From Hyalella azteca (Eukaryota > Arthropoda > Malacostraca > Amphipoda > Hyalellidae), in contig NW_025936089.1 of assembly GCF_000764305.2 (NCBI RefSeq), positions 248,001 to 312,000 of the forward strand: DNA of 64,000 bases, given 5' to 3'. Both the position numbers and the translations under genes were made by a program. Numbering within the stretch: position 1 is the stretch's first letter; the number at the start of each line of letters is the position of its first letter. Shown here in pieces: positions 55,370 through 64,000 of the stretch. Under the pieces are notes generated by a model, which did no database searches, was not told the origin of the DNA, and saw only the letters and a program-made list of their open reading frames with translations.

Positions 55370-55690
55370 CTCTCTTTTCTTTCTTTTATCCTGTCTTTCC
55401 TTTCCCTTACCCTCTCTTTCTTTTCTTTTATTTCTATTTCCTTTCTTTACCCTCTCTTTCCCTTCTTTTGCCCTCTCTTTCCTTTCTTTACCCTCTCTTT
55501 CCCTTCTTTTGCCCTCTTTTTCCTTTCTCTTACAATCTCTTTCTTTTCATTTACCCTCTCTTTCTTTTATTTTACCTTCTATTTCCTCTTTATCCTCTCT
55601 TTCTCTTCTTTTACCCTCTCTTTCCCATCTTTTACACTCTCTTTCCCATCTTTTACCCTCTCTTTACCATCTTTTACCCTCTCTTTTTAA
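55370..55690. repeat. About 21-bp pyrimidine-rich minisatellite (TACCCTCTCTTTCCTTTCTT)
   Basis: About 15 variable copies of CCCTCTCTTTCCYTTCTTT. Plus-strand frames are Phe/Leu/Pro/Ser-rich and could pass for membrane segments, but they follow the repeat. Confidence 0.93.
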
Positions 55691-55884
55691 CCTTCTTTAC
55701 CCTCGCGACGGCAGGTTCTCAGCGATCATTGTGACCAACATATGAGCTCGACAATTAACTAAGTAATTAATTGCTTAAACAATAAATTATTTAACATCAA
55801 TATTCGCCCCAATTAAGCAAAAACAATTAATTAAATTAACAATTATTCGTCAAATATGTAGCGGTAAGAAGAACCAGTTAGGAT

Positions 55885-55995
55885 TATAATCATAAATAAG
55901 ATTATAATCATAAATATGATTATAATCATAAATAAGATTATAATCATAAATAAGATTATAATCATAAATAAGATTATTATCATGAATAAGATCAT
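55885..55995. repeat. 18-bp AT-rich minisatellite (AAGATTATAATCATAAAT), 6 copies
   Basis: AAGATTATAATCATAAAT repeats with a few changes. ATTATAAT is a dyad in each unit. Confidence 0.95.
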
Positions 55996-56287
55996 AATTA
56001 TTCACTTCGCATCATCTGCGTTTTACACTCACTGGATGAAATACCTCAAAATCTCAAGCTTTAAAAAACCTTTAGTTTCACTTGATTATAAATAATGATT
56101 ATGATTATTATGCGAAACGCCATACAAATTGAATAAAATGTCTCTTTGGAATCTAATTTTTACACACACCGAAAAAGTCTTTTACACAAAATTTAAAAAA
56201 TTAAGTATGGCTAATAAATTTATTTATAAAAAGAATTACACTCTTTTTTTCCATAACGCGCGTTAAGACCAACGTCTGCCCAACTGT
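55996..56287. other. AT-rich unique sequence
   Basis: No feature recognised. Confidence 0.4.
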
Positions 56288-56330
56288 ACTAATATTAACA
56301 GACTATGTGCTATTGTCTGTTAATATTAGT
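56288..56330. repeat. Perfect 16-bp inverted repeat, 11-bp loop
   Basis: ACTAATATTAACAGAC (56288-56303) and GTCTGTTAATATTAGT (56315-56330) are exact reverse complements around TATGTGCTATT. It may be a remnant of transposon ends or a transcribed hairpin. There is no further support for either. Confidence 0.85.
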
Positions 56331-56519
56331 CTGCTTAATGGTTTAACAGTTGATCAATTGGTTAATGAAGCAATATATATTAACCAATTTAATTGGCCTA
56401 GTTACGATCCTCTAGCGATACAAATACTTTAAGTTGTGAAATTTTGTATAATAAGAGTAAAATGATTGGAAGCGAGAATCCTTATTATGATAGCGACGAT
56501 AACATCAGCTATCAGTCAC

Positions 56520-56625
56520 GATCTCGTCACCATCATCACCATCAGCATCGTCACTATCATCACCATCATCACCATCATGCACAGTCACTATCATCACCAT
56601 CACCATCAGCATCGTCACCACGTCA
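56520..56625. repeat. CATCAC/CATCAT simple repeat
   Basis: CACCATCATCACCATCATCA-like words. They encode His runs in one frame, which are not evidence for a gene. Confidence 0.88.
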
Positions 56626-56711
56626 CCCGAACAGGTGTAGCAATAAAGCCATCACGGTGGAACACCCGAGCTATTCTAGCCACTGATTCTGCCTTAGAGG
56701 CTACTGCTACA

Positions 56712-56960
56712 TCTACATCACGTGTCTACAGCTACAGCTACATCACATGTCTACAGCTACAGCCACATCACGTGTCTACAGCTACATCACATGTCCATAG
56801 CTACAGCTGCATCACATGTCTACAGCTACAGCTACGTCACATGTCTACAGCTACAGTTACATCACATGTCTACAGCTACAACTACATCACACATCTACAG
56901 CTACATCACATGTCTACAGTTACATCGCATGTCTACAGCTACATCGCATGTCTTTTACTC
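56712..56960. repeat. Variable 18-27-bp repeat (GTCTACAGCTACATCACAT)
   Basis: GTCTACAGCTACATCACAT copies differ by the number of AGCTAC hexamers inside. About eleven copies. Confidence 0.93.
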
Positions 56961-57201
56961 AAGCACATGTTTTCAACTACACTCGCTATACCTCTAGCAA
57001 CGCAAATAATTATATATTATAATAATAATAATGCTGATAATATAATAATATTATGAATAATATTCCTTTGACTTATTGTTGCGGTTACAGCTATGAAGCA
57101 CTAGAGAGACAGCCTGTAATATAACGTACTTCTTAGTTAACTTAATGACATTAGTAGCAGATGAGTGAGCTAATGTACTCAAGACTACACTAAGCTGAGT
57201 A

Positions 57202-57940
57202 ATGCTAAGCAGAGCGACAGAGCTGCTCTACTCAGACTACACTAAGCAGAGAAACAGAGTTACAATAACCAGAGTGACACTAATCAGAGCGACAGAGCTG
57301 CTCTACTCAGGCTACACTAAGCAGAGAAACAGAGTTACAATAACCAGAGTGACACTAAGCAGAGCGACAGAGCTGCTCTACTCAAACTACACTAAGCAGA
57401 AAAACAGAGTTACAATACCCAGAGTGACATTAAGCAGAGCGACAGAGCTGCTCTACTCAGACTACACTAAGCAGAGAAACAGAGTAACAATACCCAGAGT
57501 GACATTAAGCAGAGCAACAGAGCTGCTCTACTCAGACTTAGCAAAGAAACAGAGTAACAATACTCAGAGTGACACTAAGCAGAGCGACAGAGCTGCTCTA
57601 CTCAGACTACACTAAGCAGAAAAACAGAGTAACAATACCCAGAGTGACACTAAGCAGAGCGACAGAGCTGCTCTACTCAGACTACACTAAGCAGAGAAAC
57701 AGAGTAACAATACCCAGAGTGACACTAAGCAGAGCGACAGAGCTGCTCTACTTAGACTACACTAAGCAAAGAAACAGAGTTACAATACCCAGAGTGACAT
57801 TAAGCAGAGCGACAGAGCTGCTCTACTCAGGCTACACTAAGCAGAGAAACAGAGTTACAATAAAGCTGCTCTACTCAGACTACACTAAGCAGAGAAACAG
57901 AGTTACAATAACCAGAGTGACACTAATCAGAGCGACGTAG
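57202..57940. repeat. 75-bp minisatellite, about 10 copies
   Basis: The unit has AGAGCGACAGAGCTGCTCTA, CTCAGACTACACTAAGCAGA, GAAACAGAGTTACAATACCC and AGAGTGACACTAAGC. Internal deletions occur near 57538 and 57865. 75 bp equals 25 codons, so one frame stays open; no gene is called. Confidence 0.97.
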
Positions 57941-58820
57941 CGTGAGTTTTTCAGAAGACAGTGACACGGTTTGTGGGATTTAGAAGGTGCCACGTGCGGT
58001 ACTAAAGTTCAGGCACTCTGTCGACAAATTAAAATCACACTCCGTGATAAAAATCTTGGCCGTTTTATCGGCGACAACTGTGCTGCCAATGAGGTCATAT
58101 GCTACCGAGTTTTTTCATCGTGTAATAAGCATTTTTTAAGGTCAGATATCTTCTCTCTATTCTAAGCCAACAAATAAGTAATATCAATTAAATAATATTT
58201 ATTTTTAACAAGCTGCTTACATGTGCGGACTATTCTCGTGAATTGCTGAATTATTTGAAGTACTATATGCGCATAAGCAAATGCGATCAGACGTATGTAT
58301 GAATTTACACAGCAGAGAATACCAGATGGTAATGTCACGATAATGAATGGTAAGTCTAGAACACCAAATGTTAGTAAGTTAAAAAATCGTTCATCACAAT
58401 TCGCAATTTTTTTAGATAATATTGAAGATTCTGGCACGAAGGTCAGTCATCCAATAATTTATTGTAATTTAAATGGGTGCGAAAATATTAATATGAGGGA
58501 TCATCAAGCTCAGAAAACATAAAAAGAGTGGAAAATCATAGGCCGATTGTAGGCCATTTTTGCCCACTTTCTTTCAGATCGTCGTTCGTGGCCAATTCAC
58601 AAAGTAACTTTCCCGGGATTGTCAAGCAACAAAAACAGTATAAAAATCAAAAACCAAGTGAGAAAGTCAGAGGCAATTATACCTATAATGGTCGGTCGTT
58701 GGCGATTCGAATATGATTTTGATTAGGTAGGCTGAGTTTAATTGTGCCTAGACCGCGGCCGACACATCGCTTGTTGGTGCGAGATGACGCTGCAATATTC
58801 GAAGACGTTTGTTTCGCCAG
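57941..58820. other. Unique sequence, no gene recognised
   Basis: Several short frames (57971-58165 plus, 58162-58437 minus, 58295-58522 plus, 58528-58716 plus) are non-repetitive. None carries a motif I can name, and they do not join into one reading frame. Confidence 0.45.
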
Positions 58821-58824
58821 CCCC

Positions 58825-58995
58825 AGAACAAAGCTACATCAGAAATCACTTGCCTCTGGACAATCTCAAGACGTTCTGGACGTGTGAGAACAATCTCAAG
58901 TTGTCTGCGGCAACAATCTCCGCCCGTCCAAGGAACTCTAGAACAATCTCAAGACATTCTGGGAACGTGGTAACAATCTTGAGATGTCCGCGGGT
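58825..58995. repeat. Diverged about 30-60-bp repeat (ACAATCTCAAGACRTTCTGG)
   Basis: ACAATCTCAAG occurs four times and once as ACAATCTTGAGATGTCCGCG. ATTCTGG(A)ACGTG words recur between them. Confidence 0.8.
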
Positions 58996-59244
58996 GGCAT
59001 TAACAACTATCTTCTGACGTTGACGATGAGGTGCAAAAGCGAGTAGGTGCGGTCTGTTGAGGTGGACTGGTAGTGTCCACATGTTGGTTACGGACTTCGA
59101 AATATGACATTTTCGCTTATACAACTTTGGTTTAAAATTTGTATACTTATGTCGTAGATAACACCTTTTCATGCTGAACATTGGACTTTGAATGTACACA
59201 TCTGAATGGGAGATTTTCTACATGAAAATATAAATAATTTTTAG

Positions 59245-59560
59245 TAGGTATGACCTCTCCCAAATCACAAGCAAAACTGACCACTACAGATCCTGAATAG
59301 TAAACTTAACCTATCTTTATAATCATACATCGAAAACTTCTGTGTCTGAGCAATCTTAATTCAAGAACTTGATCCTTCTGACCCATCCAAAATTGCAAAC
59401 TAGCTCAGCATGCCCACTCCTGAATACAAAACTTAATCTTTCTAGCCTCTTCAAAATCAGAAACTAGATTTGGCTGCAGTCTCTTAAATCGAGAATTTGA
59501 TATTGCTGCCGCTCCAAAATCACGATCAGAACGTCGCCTCAGTACGTCGCAAATCAGAAC
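59245..59560. repeat. Diverged about 55-bp repeat (CCAAAATYRCAAACTAG)
   Basis: CTCTCCCAAATCACAAGCAA, CATCCAAAATTGCAAACTAG, CTTCAAAATCAGAAACTAGA and GCTCCAAAATCACGATCAGA recur, each preceded by an ...ACTTRATCYTTCT-like word. An old array; a minus-strand frame overlaps it. Confidence 0.7.
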
Positions 59561-59765
59561 GTCGTTGACTAGCGTCGGGTTTGAAGCGACGTCTGGCTTG
59601 GCAGCGTCTGTCCGGCGGCTACGCGGCAAGTTAGGTAGACTTAATTAAGCAGTTAGGCTTGCGTACGGCATGCAATTACGTAAAAGCAAGACATTTCCCA
59701 CGTCTTGCCGGGAATGCCGCGGCAGTCTCGAGATGCTGCACCTGTCAGCGCCGACCAGCCCAGAT
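59561..59765. other. GC-richer unique sequence
   Basis: CpG-containing, with AGAACGTCG twice. No domain in the overlapping minus-strand frame. Confidence 0.4.
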
Positions 59766-59767
59766 TG

Positions 59768-60012
59768 AGGAGTGAGGGGAGAGTGAGGGGAGGATGAGGG
59801 GAGAGTGAGGGAAGACTGAGGGGAGAATGAGGGTAGGAAGAGGGGAGGATGAGGGGAGAGTGAGAGGAGGGTGACGGCAGGATAAGGTAAGAGCGAGGGG
59901 AGATATGGAAAAAGTGCGGGGTGAGGGTGGTGAAGGGAGAGTGAAAAGGAAGTTTAGAGAGGAGAGTTCAGAGAGAGAGTGAGGGGAGAGTTCAGAGGGG
60001 AGAGTAGAGATG
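59768..60012. repeat. Polypurine repeat (GAGTGAGGGGAGARTGAGGG)
   Basis: Loose 10-11-bp repetition of GAGGGGAGAGT and GAGGGGAGGAT, almost pure purine on the plus strand. Confidence 0.9.
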
Positions 60013-60635
60013 GGGGAGTGAAATAAAAGCTCGAAAAGAGGATATGCTGAGAATGAAAGAAAATGTGTGTCAATTACAAGATTGTTCCGAAGAAGCGAAG
60101 CATGATAATAAATAAATCATTTATTAGTGTAAAAGAGCAGCTTTGGAACATATCCCGCGGAGAGGTTGTGGCAAAATAAGACGGAAATGGTGTAACACGA
60201 ATAAAAACTTTGATATTAAATATTATTTCATCGAAAATTCACTAAAAGGTTTTCATAAAAAGAAACTTTGAATTCATGAAGATAAAATTAAAGATTATCA
60301 CGAGTATGTGATCCAGTTACACAAGCGTGGCGTCTATAGTTGAACACCGAATTGTTCATAACGGATATTCATTTCATTTAGATTCATTTGTTCATTTAGA
60401 TAAAATAAATGAAATAAATGAAAAAGAAAACTAATTGACGTGACTTTAACATTAAAGAATCAATAACGATTTATCAATGAGTATTATACCATTAATATTG
60501 GTATAAGAATTCTGTCAAAATTTATGGACTATAAAACGTATAGTATGGCAGGGGGGGGAGGGGAGGCACTTCATCAGGCTGTTGGTGTGGAGCAAACGAG
60601 GATTTGATGACAGCCTGGGGACCTGTGGCTTTAAC
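60013..60635. other. AT-rich unique sequence with a G-run at 60552
   Basis: GGGGGGGGAGGGGAGG lies at 60552-60567. AAATAAATGAAATAAATGAA lies at 60403. No gene. Confidence 0.4.
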
Positions 60636-60639
60636 CTGC

Positions 60640-60750
60640 ACCAACACATACCTGCACCAACACATACCTGCACCAGCACATACCTGCACCAACACATACC
60701 TGCACCAACACATACCTGCACCAACACATACCTGCAGCAACACATACCTG
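60640..60750. repeat. 16-bp minisatellite (ACCTGCACCAACACAT), about 7 copies
   Basis: Nearly perfect units, with one CACCAGC and one CAGCAAC variant. Minus-strand frames read Cys/Val/Gly repeats. Confidence 0.95.
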
Positions 60751-61140
60751 ATGAATATTTAGATATATTTAGATATTCGGAAAAACATCTAACATCAGCA
60801 CATAGCAGTGCACAAACATGCCCATTCACAAGCGCAGCCACACAATTACAGATAACTATACAAAAACAATATGTATGCGAATCCCCAGTCCCTATAAACG
60901 AATTCTGTACCTTGCTTAAAATTAAAAAATGAAGCTTTTTATTTTTTTAATATAAACTAAATAATTGAAGAGACATTGAAGTGGCTGAGCACGACAGCTG
61001 AACAGACGCCTGTCATAGTCGCCTGTCAGAAACAGACGGATGGAAGGACGGACAGACAGACGAGCAGTGTTGGCCCGTCAAGTGCAGACGGTACAGACAG
61101 TGATTTGTGACAGTAAAGTGAACAGGAAGACTGTCGCTGC
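60751..61140. other. Unique sequence, no gene recognised
   Basis: A GGACGGACAGACAGACGAGC stretch lies near 61045. Otherwise no pattern. Confidence 0.4.
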
Positions 61141-61145
61141 TAATG

Positions 61146-61228
61146 CACATACGTCGTACAGAGGGAGCTATGAGCACATACGTCGTACAGAGGGAGCTAT
61201 GAGCACATACGTCGTACAGAGGGCGCTA
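61146..61228. repeat. 29-bp minisatellite, left part (split by a MITE)
   Basis: GAGCACATACGTCGTACAGA followed by GGGAGCTAT repeats about three times. The third ends GGGCGCTA at the MITE border and resumes after the element at 61581. ACGTCGTAC is a near-dyad. Confidence 0.96.
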
Positions 61229-61578
61229 CACTGAGAGAAATGGGCGGGTCTGGATGACCCACTTTGATGAGTCAACCGCGTCCGAAAATCGATGCACTTT
61301 TTTGACTCACTTGCCCCATTTGTGGGTCATACTGACACATTAAATTCCAGGCATGACTCACTTGTGACGTCAAATCCCTTATGACGCCACCCGTAGCATG
61401 GATACGTAGTTAGCATCTGAGCGTCAGAGCGATTAAACGCCACAAGTGAGTCATGCTTGAAATTTAATGGGTCAGTATGACCCACAAATGGGGCAAGTGA
61501 GTCAAAAAAGTGCATCGATTTTCGGACGCGGTTGACTCATCAAAGTGGGTCATCCAGACCCGCCCATTTCTCTCAGTG
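61229..61578. mobile_element. Fold-back MITE (family 1 relative), 350 bp, 138-bp inverted arms
   Basis: The left arm (61229-61366) starts CACTGAGAGAAATGGGCGGG. The right arm (61441-61578) is its reverse complement with about three mismatches, and weaker complementarity continues inward. Landmarks shared with family 1 are AATCGATGCACTTTTTTGAC and TTTGTGGGTCATACTGAC. TA lies on both sides (61227-61228 and 61579-61580). Removing the element and one TA restores a continuous 29-bp repeat unit, so it inserted after the array formed. No coding capacity. Confidence 0.93.
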
Positions 61579-61607
61579 TATGAGCACATACGTCGTACAG
61601 AGGGCAG
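61579..61607. repeat. 29-bp minisatellite, right part after the MITE
   Basis: TATGAGCACATACGTCGTAC and AGAGGGCAG continue the interrupted unit. The leading TA is the target duplication. Confidence 0.93.
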
Positions 61608-61645
61608 AGACTCACCTAAAATAACCGTAATAAATTAGCATCATA

Positions 61646-61803
61646 CAATCAAGAAAATGAATGGGTCACATTGTCCAAATCGTGACACACTTTCTTGACC
61701 GCTGCACGAGCATAGAGCGGACGTAGCACTGATACGCAGTTGTCAAACAACGAAAATAATGCATCGTAAATATTGGTCAAAGTATCACTTATTTCTCGGA
61801 GTG
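61646..61803. mobile_element. MITE family 1, full-length copy (158 bp)
   Basis: TA at 61644-61645 and 61804-61805. It starts CAATCAAGAAAATGAATGGG, then CACATTGTCCAAATCGTGAC and AGAGCGGACGTAGCACTGAT. The right half has TAATGCATCGTAAATATTGG and CACTTATTTCTCGGAGTG. It lies only 67 bp from the fold-back copy. Confidence 0.82.
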
Positions 61804-61805
61804 TA

Positions 61806-62280
61806 TGAATGCTAAACGGTGTACAGAATTCAAATGATTAAGAAATACAAAGTCCAATTGTATATCTAGGTGCGTTTTGATGTGAGAGATGCCATGCTTA
61901 CGCTATTTTATTATTAGATCTATTAATATAATAAAAAACTGTCATTATTGTTACCACATTCGTTATATTATGTCATAAAAGTCATAAAACTAACACATCA
62001 TTATGATTAATATAACAAATGTAATATAATTAAAACATCATTATCACATGATAAAAAAATTCTCAAATCATCAAGATTCCCAAGAAAAAGTCTGAATTTT
62101 CGAGGGAATCTTCACAGGCGCCATCTTGCCTCGTATACTCTCCCCTCATACACTCTCCCCTCACACACTCTTCCCTCGTGGCCACACATCACACATAGGC
62201 CATAACTGTCACACAGAATATACACGATAGCGACGCGCAGTCGCGTGTGTGACGACGTACACATGGCTACGTCGTGACGT
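61806..62280. other. AT-rich unique sequence, then CTCCCCTC words
   Basis: ACTCTCCCCTCATACACTCT followed by CCCCTCACACACTCTTCCCT (62140-62180) is a short 15-bp repeat. No gene. Confidence 0.5.
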
Positions 62281-62284
62281 GTTT

Positions 62285-62582
62285 GCTAAACTACATCATC
62301 ATGTGATGCTGGCACACATCATGTGATGCTGGCACACATCATGTGATGCCGGCACACATGTGATGCTGGCACACATCATGTGATGCTGGCACACATCATG
62401 TGATGCTGGCACACATCATGTGGTGCTGGCACATATCATGTGATGCTGGCACACATCATGTGGTGCTGGCACACATCATGTGATGCTGGCACACATCATG
62501 TGATGCTGGTACACATCATGTGATGCTGGCACACATGTGATGCTGGCACACATCATGTGATGCTGGCACACATCATGTGATA
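62285..62582. repeat. 20-bp minisatellite (CACATCATGTGATGCTGGCA), about 14 copies
   Basis: CACATCATGTGATGCTGGCA with two 15-bp short units (CACATGTGATGCTGG) and rare GGTGC or GCCGG changes. CATCATGTGATG is a dyad in every unit. Confidence 0.97.
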
Positions 62583-62835
62583 ATCGCTTATTACGTGCTA
62601 CGTTAAATGACATACAAATGTTATATAACAAGTATCTGTATTAATTACTATAAGTATTTATTACCATTCATAAATAATGTTTATGAAGGATTTATATTAA
62701 TTGCTATGGATTTGGCTGGCAGAGACAGAGGCAGGATCAGCAGGAGCTGCTGGCGCTGACATCGCAGCGTCAGCGCCAGTGATGAGCGATAGCGTCCATA
62801 CAGACCAGCTCGCGCGTGACGCGCTATCTCGCTAC
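62583..62835. other. Unique sequence between two arrays
   Basis: AT-rich, then a GC-rich part (62740-62835) with CTGGCGCTGACATCGCAGCG and GTCAGCGCCAG forming an inverted pair. Confidence 0.45.
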
Positions 62836-62837
62836 AC

Positions 62838-63242
62838 CGCCGCCTGCCGCCCGCCACCCGCCACTCGCCACCCGCCACCCGACGCCCGGCGTCACATCAC
62901 CCGACGCCCGCCACCCGCCGCCCGCCGCCCGACGCACGCCACCTACCACCACGTCACTCGACGCACGGCGCCCACCACCCGCCGCCCGCCGCCCGACGCA
63001 CGCCACCTACCACCACGTCACCCGACGCACGGCGCCCACCACCCGCCGCCCGCCGCCCGACGCACGCCACCTACCACCACGTCACTCGACGCACGGCGCC
63101 CACCACCTACCGCCACGCCACCCGCCACGTGGCGCCCGCCACCCGACGCACAGCGTCACATCACCCGCCACATGGAGCCCGGCATCCATCAACCGGCCTC
63201 CACCACTCGCCACTCGACGTCTCGCCACCTGACGCCCAATCA
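62838..63242. repeat. GC-rich repeat (CGCCACCCGCC words; about 64-bp higher-order unit)
   Basis: Short CGCCACCCGCCGCCCG words are arranged in a longer unit with CGACGCACGCCACCTACCAC and CACGTCACTCGACGCACGGC, seen three times. Long Pro/Arg/Thr/His-rich frames are composition-driven. Confidence 0.93.
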
Positions 63243-63570
63243 CCCGCCGCCCGCCGAAATTCACATAAATTTCAGTAAGAGTGCGCGAAATTCGTTAATT
63301 GAGAAATTAAATTAAAGTGCACGAAATTTGCATATTAAGAAATGAAAGTAAGGCGCACGAAATCCACATATTATCAAGTGAAAGTAATCGTGCGAGGTGA
63401 AATTCGTGAAGTGAGTGATGAAATAAAACGCACGCAGATTTCTTTGGTTAAATAAATACCTATAAAGGTACCGCAAAATTTCACGAGTACAAAAGTAAGA
63501 GTGTAGCGAGTGTGGCCAGCAGCAGCAGCGAGTTAACGAGCGACTTTACACACACAGCGCGCGTCGTAAA
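63243..63570. repeat. Unique/diverged sequence with GTGCACGAAATTTGCATATT words
   Basis: AGAGTGCGCGAAATTCGTTA, AAGTGCACGAAATTTGCATA and AAGGCGCACGAAATCCACAT recur about 40 bp apart, so this is an old repeat of about three copies. No gene. Confidence 0.65.
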
Positions 63571-63579
63571 ACTGAGGGA

Positions 63580-64000
63580 GACTACGAACAAATTTGGCTT
63601 GAAATAAAGACAAGACTATGAACAAATTTGGCTTGAGATAAAGACAAGACTACGAACAAATCTGGCTTGAAATAAAGACAAGACTACGAACAAATCTGGC
63701 TTGAGATAAAGACAAGACTACGAACAAATCTGGCTTGAAATAAAGACAAGACTACGAACAAATCTGGCTTGAAATAAAGACAAGACTACGAACAAATCTG
63801 GCTTGAAATAAAGACAAGACTACGAACAAACGTGGCTTGAAATAAAGACAAGTCACTCACAAACGTGGCTTGAAATAAATACAAGTCACAAACGTGGCTT
63901 GAAATAAATACAAGTCACAAACGTGGCTTGAAATAAAGACAAGTCACAAACGTGGCTTGAAATAAAGACAAGTCACAAACGTGGCTTGAAATAAAGACAA
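63580..64000. repeat. 34-bp then 29-bp minisatellite, running off the window
   Basis: The left units are AAGACTACGAACAAATCTGG followed by CTTGAAATAAAGAC (34 bp). From about 63850 the units shorten to AAGTCACAAACGTGGCTTGA followed by AATAAAGAC (29 bp). The change is stepwise, with ACAAACGTGG appearing in the last long unit first. The array continues past the window end. Confidence 0.97.

Noticed and set aside
55219..55745. Plus-strand frames of 137-171 codons, Phe/Leu/Pro-rich, membrane-protein-like
   Set aside because: The hydrophobicity comes from TTT/CTT/CCC codons of the pyrimidine repeat and is shared by two frames.
56444..56686. His-rich reading frame
   Set aside because: It is a translation of a CATCAC/CATCAT simple repeat.

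Overview
Kind of genome. This is eukaryotic, non-coding sequence, most likely from an invertebrate animal. It is AT-rich, but CpG does not look depleted by eye (many CGT/ACG/GCG-rich repeat units), which fits a lightly methylated genome. I see no bacterial operon, no convincing protein-coding gene, no rRNA and no tRNA. I cannot name the species. Nearly all long open frames are translations of tandem repeats, recognisable because the peptide repeats with the DNA period, or they cross runs of N.

Layout. The window is a chain of about 70 unrelated minisatellite arrays, with units of about 9 to 104 bp and 2 to about 66 copies. By my rough sum they cover a little over a third of the window, separated by AT-rich unique DNA. 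The largest are a 13-bp array (12128-12991), a 64-bp array (22505-23320), a 36-bp array (24466-25060), a 17-bp array (31269-32112, with a second block at 33660-33912), a 24-bp array (39057-39566), a 22-bp array (52270-53030) and a 75-bp array (57202-57940).

Mobile elements. A dispersed non-autonomous DNA transposon family (MITE; here 'family 1', about 150-190 bp, ends like CACTCAGAGAAATGAGTGAC, TA target duplications) appears about 19 times from base 1 to 61803. One copy is a 350-bp fold-back form inserted cleanly at a TA inside a 29-bp minisatellite (61229-61578). A second MITE family (ends like GGCCTATACTTTC) occurs at 21320 and 54293. A (GACA)n-tailed interspersed repeat lies at 8000-8325. 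One weak remnant of the C-terminal end of a LINE reverse transcriptase lies at 32914-33144. No element encodes an intact transposase or polymerase.

Assembly problems. Two 38-bp Nextera mate-pair junction adaptors (Tn5 mosaic end plus its reverse complement) remain in the sequence at 29879-29916 and 34418-34455. The DNA after the first one (to 30774) repeats 28562-29323. There are single-N joins at 12992, 20780 and 30775 and a 917-N gap at 34481-35397. The order and copy number of sequence between about 28.3 and 35.4 kb should not be trusted.

I found no new multi-gene system. What stands out is the minisatellite density, the MITE family embedded in it, and several MITE copies that carry young internal tandem duplications, which hints at how some arrays begin.
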